Below, piece by piece: positions 1-3,667 of a stretch of DNA of 5,113 nt. The notes beneath the pieces were generated by a model. The model was not told the origin of the DNA. It saw only the letters and a program-made list of their open reading frames with translations, and ran no database searches. Source of the stretch: Actinomycetota bacterium (GTDB taxonomy: Bacteria > Actinomycetota > Thermoleophilia > Solirubrobacterales > Solirubrobacteraceae); the NCBI GenBank assembly GCA_009699615.1, contig WLNV01000137.1:1-5113 (forward strand), in the 5' to 3' direction. Positions within the stretch are counted from its first letter, which is position 1. The number at the start of each line of letters is the position of its first letter. A program made the translations under genes and the position numbers.

Positions 1-530
1 AGACGGTCGTGCTCTGGTGTCTCTTCAAGGAAGTCGGGGGTCTCTTCGAGTTCGTCGCGCGCTTGCGCGGCGGCTGCGCTCTCGTCAGGCTGGGCTTCGT
101 CCTGCTGAGGTGCCTCCGGCTCGAAGAGTTCAGGTTCAGCTTCCGGGGCGGGCTCTGGCTCTGGCTCTGGCTGGGCGTCAGGCTCGGCTGCCACCGGTGC
201 GTCGGGATGCAGCGCCGCTTCGACCTCTTCCGGACTGAACTGCTCGGTTGGCTGGCTCGATTCAGGCTCGGGCTCCGCGACCTCCTCCACGACCTCCTCC
301 ACGATCGTCTCCTCGACGACGGGGGGGTCCGGGTCAGCCTCCGACTCGTCGTCAACCGAAACCTCGTCGGCTTCGACCTCGACGGGGTCGGACTCGGAGT
401 CAGTTGCGGACTCCTCAGCCTTTCCGCCACCAAGAGCCTCGGTCTCGAGTTGTGCGACCTCGGACGGGTCTGAGCCGGACCGGCGTTTTAGATCCAGATG
501 CTCACGGATCGCGTCATCAAGCATTCCCAT
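1..530 (-). CDS. Acidic Glu/Pro-rich hypothetical protein (C-terminus cut by window edge)
   Basis: The frame is open from the ATG at 530-528 to the left edge: 176 codons without a stop, and the true end lies outside the window. The protein begins MGMLDDAIREHLDLKRR, a short amphipathic, mixed-charge segment (residues 1-18). Residues 38-150 are low-complexity and extremely acidic, with Glu/Val runs (72-84) and Glu-Pro alternation (PEPEPEPAPEAEPE, 121-134). A more ordered-looking tail follows, with two near-copies of EETPxF/EETPEH (162-174). I recall the same kind of N-terminus and an ETPDFL-ETPEHDR ending in uncharacterised Actinomycetota (Thermoleophilia) proteins, so only a short C-terminal piece may be missing. 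There is no signal peptide or membrane segment, so it is probably cytoplasmic and largely disordered in the middle. Function is unknown. It is transcribed away from the tRNA gene. No Shine-Dalgarno precedes the start; TAGGCT at 542-537 fits a leaderless mRNA. The opposite-strand open frames here are shadows of its repetitive GC-rich codons. Confidence 0.85.
   Translation of the reverse strand, partial: MGMLDDAIREHLDLKRRSGSDPSEVAQLETEALGGGKAEESATDSESDPVEVEADEVSVDDESEADPDPPVVEETIVEEVVEEVAEPEPESSQPTEQFSPEEVEAALHPDAPVAAEPDAQPEPEPEPAPEAEPELFEPEAPQQDEAQPDESAAAAQARDELEETPDFLEETPEHDR
151..172. repeat. Tandem hexamer repeat (GGCTCT x3 plus GGCT) inside the acidic CDS
   Basis: Three perfect GGCTCT units and a partial fourth lie in tandem. 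Read on the minus strand they encode the Glu-Pro alternation at residues 121-126 of the acidic protein. Because the unit is 6 bp, gain or loss of copies would keep the reading frame and only change the length of the Glu-Pro tract. Confidence 0.8.
279..302. repeat. Tandem 12-bp duplication inside the acidic CDS
   Basis: GACCTCCTCCAC occurs twice, back to back and without mismatch. On the minus strand it encodes repeated Val-Glu-Glu-Val units near residues 77-84. The perfect identity, including third codon positions, suggests a recent in-frame slippage or duplication event rather than selection on protein alone. Confidence 0.75.
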
Positions 531-536
531 ACGGCA

Positions 537-542
537 AGCCTA
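537..542 (-). promoter_or_regulatory. Candidate -10 element (TAGGCT) for a leaderless acidic-protein mRNA
   Basis: On the minus strand TAGGCT matches the actinobacterial -10 pattern TANNNT and is followed by 6 nt (TGCCGT) and then the ATG at 530, so transcription would begin at or near the A of the start codon. There is no AGGAG-like sequence before the ATG, as expected for a leaderless message. No recognisable -35 lies 17-18 bp upstream; that stretch is GC-only. The call rests on spacing and the absent Shine-Dalgarno. Confidence 0.4.
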
Positions 543-586
543 GCGGAGAGAAAGCCACGCGGCGGCCAGTTGCGATCACGCCCGGC

Positions 587-592
587 TACACT
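587..592 (+). promoter_or_regulatory. Weak candidate -10 (TACACT) for the tRNA-Ala gene
   Basis: TACACT fits TANNNT and ends 9 bp before the first base of the mature tRNA, which would give a 5' leader of only a few nucleotides. The only -35-like hexamer nearby, TTGCGA at 570-575, is just 11 bp away, too close for a normal sigma-70 promoter, so support is weak. Confidence 0.2.
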
Positions 593-601
593 CGCATTTG
601 C

Positions 602-674
602 GGGGCTATAGCTCAGTTGGGAGAGCGCCTGGATCGCACCCAGGAGGCCGCCGGTTCGAGTCCGGCTAGCTCCA
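602..674 (+). tRNA. tRNA-Ala, anticodon CGC
   Basis: A full cloverleaf of 73 nt can be folded. The acceptor stem pairs GGGGCTA (602-608) with TAGCTCC (667-673), and the discriminator is A674. The D stem pairs GCTC (611-614) with GAGC (623-626). The anticodon stem pairs CCTGG (628-632) with CCAGG (640-644) around the loop ATCGCAC, giving anticodon CGC at 635-637, which reads the alanine codon GCG. The variable loop is 5 nt (645-649). The T stem pairs GCCGG (650-654) with CCGGC (662-666) around TTCGAGT. The third acceptor pair is G604-T671, the G3:U70 wobble that defines alanine tRNAs for alanyl-tRNA synthetase. CCA is not encoded (ATTC follows), so it must be added enzymatically. GCG is a frequent codon in the neighbouring genes, which suits a dedicated decoder. 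Confidence 0.97.
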
Positions 675-745
675 TTCGTTTCGTGCGCAGCGTCACTTTG
701 GGCGGCTTGGAGGGTCTCAGTACTTAACCGTCCAAGACAACCGTA

Positions 746-840
746 TTTCAACCCACCCGGCTTTCCTCAGAGTCTCCTCAGAGAGCCGGGGACAACTTTC
801 GCCGCTGGCATGGGTTGAGGCGGTAGTCATCCGCAACCCA
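746..840 (+). promoter_or_regulatory. Structured leader of the peroxidase gene with competing helices
   Basis: The gene-free stretch 675-856 (182 bp) carries several inverted repeats on the peroxidase strand. The segment 811-820 (TGGGTTGAGG) can pair with 746-755 (TTTCAACCCA: 8 Watson-Crick plus 2 G-U pairs). It can instead pair with 831-840 (CCGCAACCCA: 9 pairs, one A-G mismatch, 10-nt loop). The two pairings exclude each other. The first would enclose a separate hairpin, 756-765 with 781-790 (10 pairs including one G-U). The second ends 3 nt before the AGGAG ribosome binding site at 844-848. This geometry would suit an attenuator or translational switch; equally, CAACCCA (749-755, 834-840) and its inverse (811-817) could be protein operators. 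I see no convincing promoter in 675-745 and no ligand-binding riboswitch family that I recognise. Confidence 0.35.
764..783. repeat. 9-bp direct repeat at 11-bp spacing (TCCTCAGAG)
   Basis: TCCTCAGAG occurs perfectly at 764-772 and again at 775-783. The 11-bp period places both copies on about the same face of the helix, as seen for tandem binding sites of a dimeric regulator. The copies also form most of the loop and part of the stem of the 756-790 hairpin, so the repeat may simply be a by-product of that structure. Confidence 0.5.
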
Positions 841-843
841 AAC

Positions 844-848
844 AGGAG
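844..848 (+). promoter_or_regulatory. Ribosome binding site AGGAG of the peroxidase gene
   Basis: AGGAG sits 8 nt before the ATG at 857 and fixes that start. It is the only strong Shine-Dalgarno seen before a start codon in this window; the other three visible starts lack one. Confidence 0.8.
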
Positions 849-856
849 CTGTACAG

Positions 857-2602
857 ATGTCACGCACGATTCGCGTTCTTTCCTTCGCAGCATCCGCCCT
901 GCTCGCGCTTGCGCTGCCCGCGGTATCGGGAGCCAAGCACTCGTCTGCCGGCGGCCAAGGCGCCAGTCACGCAGCCCGCGGCAACGCGCGACAGCAGCCC
1001 CCGCGCAGGCCCCTGCCGGCGCCGCAGCGCCCGGCCCCGGCGCCACCCGCCGCTGGCGCCACGTACTCAATCACCGGAGTCGGCAATAACCTCGCGAATC
1101 CGAGCTGGGGCGCGGTCGGCGTCGACCTGCTTCGCCGCGCGCCATCTGCCTACGCCGACGGCCGTTCTGCTGCGGCAGGCGCATCGCGGCCCAGCGCCCG
1201 CATGCTCTCAAACGCGCTCAGCACGCAGAGCGCGGCGCTAGCGAACGGTAGGCAGATGTCCGACTTTCTCTACGTCTTCGGCCAGTTTCTCGACCATGAC
1301 ATCGGCTTGACGACTTCGGGCTCGAGCGAGTCGATGGCCGTAGCCGTCCCTCGCGGCGACCAGTTCTTTGATCCGGCTGCAACGGGAACCAAGCAGATCC
1401 CGTTCACGCGTTCCACCTTCAACCCCGCAACAGGTGCGGGCAACGCGCGCCAGCAGACCAACGTGATCACTGCCTTTGTCGATGGCTCGCAGGTCTACGG
1501 CTCTGACGCCACGCGGGCAGCGGCGCTGCGAACCTTCAGCGGCGGCAAACTGAAGACAAGCGCCGGCAACATGATGCCGCTCAACAGCGGCGGCCTTGCG
1601 AACGCCAACGACGCGCACGTCGTCGCCGATTCACGGCTCTTCCTCGGTGGCGATGTTCGGGCCAACGAGAACGTTGAGCTGACCTCGTTGCAGACGCTCT
1701 TTGTGCGCGAGCACAACAGGCAAGCGGCTGCGATCGCGGCCAACAATCCGTCGCTAAGCGACGAGCAGATCTACCAGCAGGCTCGCCGGATCGTGATCGG
1801 CGAACTTCAGGCGATCACCTACAACGAGTTCCTCCCTGCGCTGCTAGGCCGGGGCGCCGTTCCCGGCTACCGCGGCTATCAGCCGAGAGTGAACCCAGGG
1901 ATCGCGAACGAGTTCTCGACCGCTGCCTTCCGCTTCGGCCACAGCATGCTCGATGGCGAAATCGGACGCTTGAACGACGACGGCAGCGATACGCCGCAGG
2001 GTCCGATCGCATTGCGCAATGCGTTCTTCAACCCAACCGTCTTCGACGCTTCGCTCCCCAACCATCAGGGCGACATCGATCCGTTCCTCAAGTCGGCAGC
2101 CAGCGGCACCACGCAGGAGGTCGATCTGAAGATTGTTGACGACGTTCGTAACTTCCTTTTCGGGCCTCCAGGCTCGGGCGGATTCGACCTCGCGGCGCTG
2201 AACATTCAGCGCGGCCGTGACCACGGGCTCGCCGATTACAACACGGTCCGCGCCGCATACGGCCTGCAGCGAGTGACGAGCTTTGCGCAGATCAGCTCGA
2301 ACCCGGCGACCGTTGCGGCGCTGCAGGCCGCCTACGGCTCAGTTTCCAACGTCGACCTCTGGGTGGGCGGTCTGGCGGAGGATCACACAGTCCGTGGATC
2401 ACTCGGCCCGCTCTTCACGCGGATCGTCGCCGACCAGTTCGCGCGGCTGCGGGACGGTGACCGCTTCTACTACGAGAACTCACTTCGAGGCCCGCAGCTC
2501 GAGCAGGTTCGGCAGATCACGTTGTCGCGCGTGATTCGTGCCAACACTTCGTTGACGCGGATGCAGCCGAATGTCTTCTTCTCGAATGGGGCCGGCAGCT
2601 AA
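857..2602 (+). CDS. Secreted animal-type haem peroxidase (myeloperoxidase/peroxidasin-like, An_peroxidase family)
   Basis: This 581-residue protein belongs to the peroxidase-cyclooxygenase superfamily, whose members use H2O2 to oxidise halides, thiocyanate or phenols. Residues 1-26 look like a Sec signal peptide (R3, R6, hydrophobic 7-22, Ser-Gly-Ala before a likely cut after A26). A Pro/Ala-rich linker follows (about 45-68), then one catalytic domain (about 70-575). Compared with human myeloperoxidase, the visible key residues are: distal FGQFLDHD with Q143, D146 (haem ester), H147 (distal His) and D148 (calcium); calcium loop TAFVDGS with T205, F207, D209 and S211; catalytic R268 and second haem-ester E271; N272 where myeloperoxidase has its sulfonium Met; proximal H362 in FRFGH; and N449 in ALNIQRGRDHG. 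A late LRDGDRFYYEN block is also conserved. Nothing essential is missing, so an active, covalently haem-linked, exported enzyme is expected. The physiological substrate is unknown. AGGAG at 844-848 supports this start. Confidence 0.95.
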   Translation: MSRTIRVLSFAASALLALALPAVSGAKHSSAGGQGASHAARGNARQQPPRRPLPAPQRPAPAPPAAGATYSITGVGNNLANPSWGAVGVDLLRRAPSAYADGRSAAAGASRPSARMLSNALSTQSAALANGRQMSDFLYVFGQFLDHDIGLTTSGSSESMAVAVPRGDQFFDPAATGTKQIPFTRSTFNPATGAGNARQQTNVITAFVDGSQVYGSDATRAAALRTFSGGKLKTSAGNMMPLNSGGLANANDAHVVADSRLFLGGDVRANENVELTSLQTLFVREHNRQAAAIAANNPSLSDEQIYQQARRIVIGELQAITYNEFLPALLGRGAVPGYRGYQPRVNPGIANEFSTAAFRFGHSMLDGEIGRLNDDGSDTPQGPIALRNAFFNPTVFDASLPNHQGDIDPFLKSAASGTTQEVDLKIVDDVRNFLFGPPGSGGFDLAALNIQRGRDHGLADYNTVRAAYGLQRVTSFAQISSNPATVAALQAAYGSVSNVDLWVGGLAEDHTVRGSLGPLFTRIVADQFARLRDGDRFYYENSLRGPQLEQVRQITLSRVIRANTSLTRMQPNVFFSNGAGS

Positions 2603-2614
2603 GACAGCGCTAGC

Positions 2615-2650
2615 TTGTAGATCAGCGCATCGAACTGCGCCGATCTACAA
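2615..2650 (+). promoter_or_regulatory. Long hairpin flush against the start codon of the SRPBCC gene
   Basis: TTGTAGATC (2615-2623) and GATCTACAA (2642-2650) form a perfect 9-bp inverted repeat. After one A-C mismatch, GCGC (2625-2628) pairs with GCGC (2637-2640), leaving an 8-nt loop. The structure begins 12 nt after the peroxidase stop codon and its last base is immediately followed by ATG at 2651. No T-run follows, so it is not a classical intrinsic terminator. It could be a U-less terminator, an mRNA 3'-end stabiliser for the peroxidase message, a translation-blocking structure for the next gene, or an operator for a dimeric regulator. The structure itself is certain on paper; the role is inferred. 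Confidence 0.6.
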
Positions 2651-3082
2651 ATGGCTCACGCACACAAGACACTTACCAGCCCCAAGCCGCCGGCAGAGGT
2701 CTTTGCCTACCTCGCCGATTTTTCCAACGCTGCTGAGTGGGACCCGGGAATCCCGGCCGCACGGCGGCTCGACGACGGGCCTCTGGGTGTTGGCAACCGC
2801 GTTGAGCTTGACGCCGCTTTCTTCGGCCGCACGATCACTCTGATCTACGAGACGACGCTGTACGAAGCTCCACGCCGCTTCATCGTCCGTGGCGAGAGCT
2901 CAACGATTGTCAGCGTCGATGAGATCACGGTCGAGGCCAATGGCGAAGGCTCGTTGATCACCTATGACGCCGTGCTGACGCTGAAGGGTCCGCTGAAGAT
3001 TTTTGACCCGGCGCTGAGTCTTGGCTTTGGCAAGGTCGCCGACAAGGCGATCGCTGGGCTGACCAAAACACTCTCCGCTTGA
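2651..3082 (+). CDS. SRPBCC (START-like) polyketide cyclase/dehydrase-family protein
   Basis: The 143-residue product has the length and pattern of the Polyketide_cyc2/SRPBCC family, small helix-grip proteins with a hydrophobic pocket that bind lipids or other apolar ligands. The N-terminal signature is clear: a short first strand, PKPPAEVFAYLADFSNAAEWDP (12-32), then Gly-rich turns and alternating strands (about 46-112), and a long C-terminal helix (about 118-142) that would close the pocket. No signal peptide or catalytic motif is evident, so it is probably cytoplasmic and its ligand cannot be told. In-frame codons upstream reach a stop at 2618-2620 without another start, so ATG 2651 is the earliest possible start and fits the family's N-terminus. 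It has no Shine-Dalgarno and directly abuts the 2615-2650 hairpin. It lies 48 bp after the peroxidase gene and 18 bp before the next gene. Confidence 0.85.
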   Translation: MAHAHKTLTSPKPPAEVFAYLADFSNAAEWDPGIPAARRLDDGPLGVGNRVELDAAFFGRTITLIYETTLYEAPRRFIVRGESSTIVSVDEITVEANGEGSLITYDAVLTLKGPLKIFDPALSLGFGKVADKAIAGLTKTLSA

Positions 3083-3087
3083 CGCTT

Positions 3088-3093
3088 TAGCAT
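3088..3093 (+). promoter_or_regulatory. Candidate -10 element (TAGCAT) for a leaderless downstream gene
   Basis: TAGCAT fits TANNNT and lies 7 nt before the GTG at 3101, the spacing expected when transcription starts on the first base of the start codon. Only GAG at 3096-3098 resembles a Shine-Dalgarno, and 2 nt is too close to work. TTGACG at 3079-3084 resembles a -35 but is only 3 bp from this hexamer and cannot serve with it. Confidence 0.35.
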
Positions 3094-3100
3094 CTGAGCT

Positions 3101-3667
3101 GTGACTCGGACAACACTCCTGATCATCGTTCTGGTGGTAATCGGCGCTGGCGTTGCGGCCGCGGCGCTGGTTTCCAGTAGCGGCAGCGGCAGCTCCGACA
3201 CGGTCAGCGTCAGCGAGACGATTCCCACAATGTCGACGGCAACAACAACGCCGACGGCGACGATCGCGACGACCTCAACCAGCGGCGCACAACTGTCAAC
3301 CAGCGCGCAGGTCGAGGCGGCAGTCACCAGTTACGTGCAGGCCGCAGAGGAGGGTGACGCGACGACGCTCTGCAAGCTTCAGGCTGGCGGAGTGGTCAAC
3401 GGGACCGGCGAGGCGGCCGCTCAGGCTTGCGCCGCGAAGGCTGGGATAACGCTGACAGACTTGCCGGGCCTGACGCAGCTAAAGGTCAGCGATGTCAAGA
3501 TCAGCGGCGATAAGGCCACCGCTCAGCTACTCAGGATCGGCCAAATCACGCTCGTCAAGGTCGACGGAAGCTGGAAGGTCGCCAGCTTCGCGCCGGCTCG
3601 CAGCAAGCGCAACGGTGGCGCCGAAGCTCCTTCTGGCGCTGACGTTGGCGGTACCCCTGCCGGCTAG
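3101..3667 (+). CDS. Membrane-anchored or exported protein with Ser/Thr-rich stalk, function unknown
   Basis: The 188-residue product starts at GTG 3101. Residues 5-24 (LLIIVLVVIGAGVAAAALV) form one strong hydrophobic segment after a short N-terminus with one Arg, so it is a signal anchor or uncleaved signal peptide placing the rest outside. There is no lipobox Cys. Residues 25-68 are a Ser/Thr/Gly-rich, charge-poor stalk. Residues 69-164 look folded: a helix with VEAAVTSYVQAAEEGD, two Cys (C91, C110) that could form a disulfide outside the membrane, then strands ending KVDGSWKVASF (153-163). This helix-then-strand pattern with a final D-G-x-W-K-V strand resembles NTF2/SnoaL-like and DUF4878-like lipoprotein domains, but I cannot assign a family firmly. 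The last 24 residues are low complexity. It may be leaderless and so partly independent of the SRPBCC gene 18 bp upstream. Its stop overlaps the stop of the convergent sulfatase gene. Confidence 0.8.
   Translation: MTRTTLLIIVLVVIGAGVAAAALVSSSGSGSSDTVSVSETIPTMSTATTTPTATIATTSTSGAQLSTSAQVEAAVTSYVQAAEEGDATTLCKLQAGGVVNGTGEAAAQACAAKAGITLTDLPGLTQLKVSDVKISGDKATAQLLRIGQITLVKVDGSWKVASFAPARSKRNGGAEAPSGADVGGTPAG
3664..3667. other. Shared CTAG: overlapping stop codons of convergent genes
   Basis: The plus-strand gene stops with TAG at 3665-3667 and the minus-strand sulfatase stops with TAG at 3666-3664, so the palindrome CTAG serves both stops. There is no intergenic space and no terminator between them; transcripts of either gene must run into the antisense of the other unless termination occurs inside a coding region. 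Confidence 0.9.

Noticed and set aside
9..473. Plus-strand open frames (9-473, 17-238 and 248-727) opposite the acidic protein gene
   Set aside because: They are Arg/Leu/Gly-rich shadows of the Glu/Pro codons on the minus strand, with no recognisable domain; the minus-strand frame is open throughout and has a recognisable N-terminus. The last of them also reads straight through the tRNA.
602..674. tRNA gene as an integration (attachment) site
   Set aside because: No integrase gene and no repeated copy of the tRNA 3' end is seen elsewhere in the window.
706..736. CTTGGA/TCCAAG hairpin as a tRNA terminator
   Set aside because: Only 6 pairs with a 19-nt loop and no T-run; too weak to call, though it may be part of the wider structured region.
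488..751. 87-codon minus-strand open frame across the tRNA
   Set aside because: It is the antisense translation of the tRNA-Ala gene (a GASRTRTG...QLSYSPA type product), a well-known false gene call, and it overlaps the start of the acidic protein gene.
815..843. TTGAGG (815-820) as a -35 for a peroxidase promoter
   Set aside because: No TANNNT lies at 16-19 bp spacing, and the hexamer is part of the inverted repeat at 811-840.
717..2224. Several minus-strand open frames opposite the peroxidase gene
   Set aside because: The peroxidase frame contains every family motif; the opposite frames are low-complexity and have no family resemblance.
2615..2650. Classical rho-independent terminator
   Set aside because: The stem is convincing, but no T-run follows on either strand; the sequence after it is AAATGG on plus and GCTAGC on minus.
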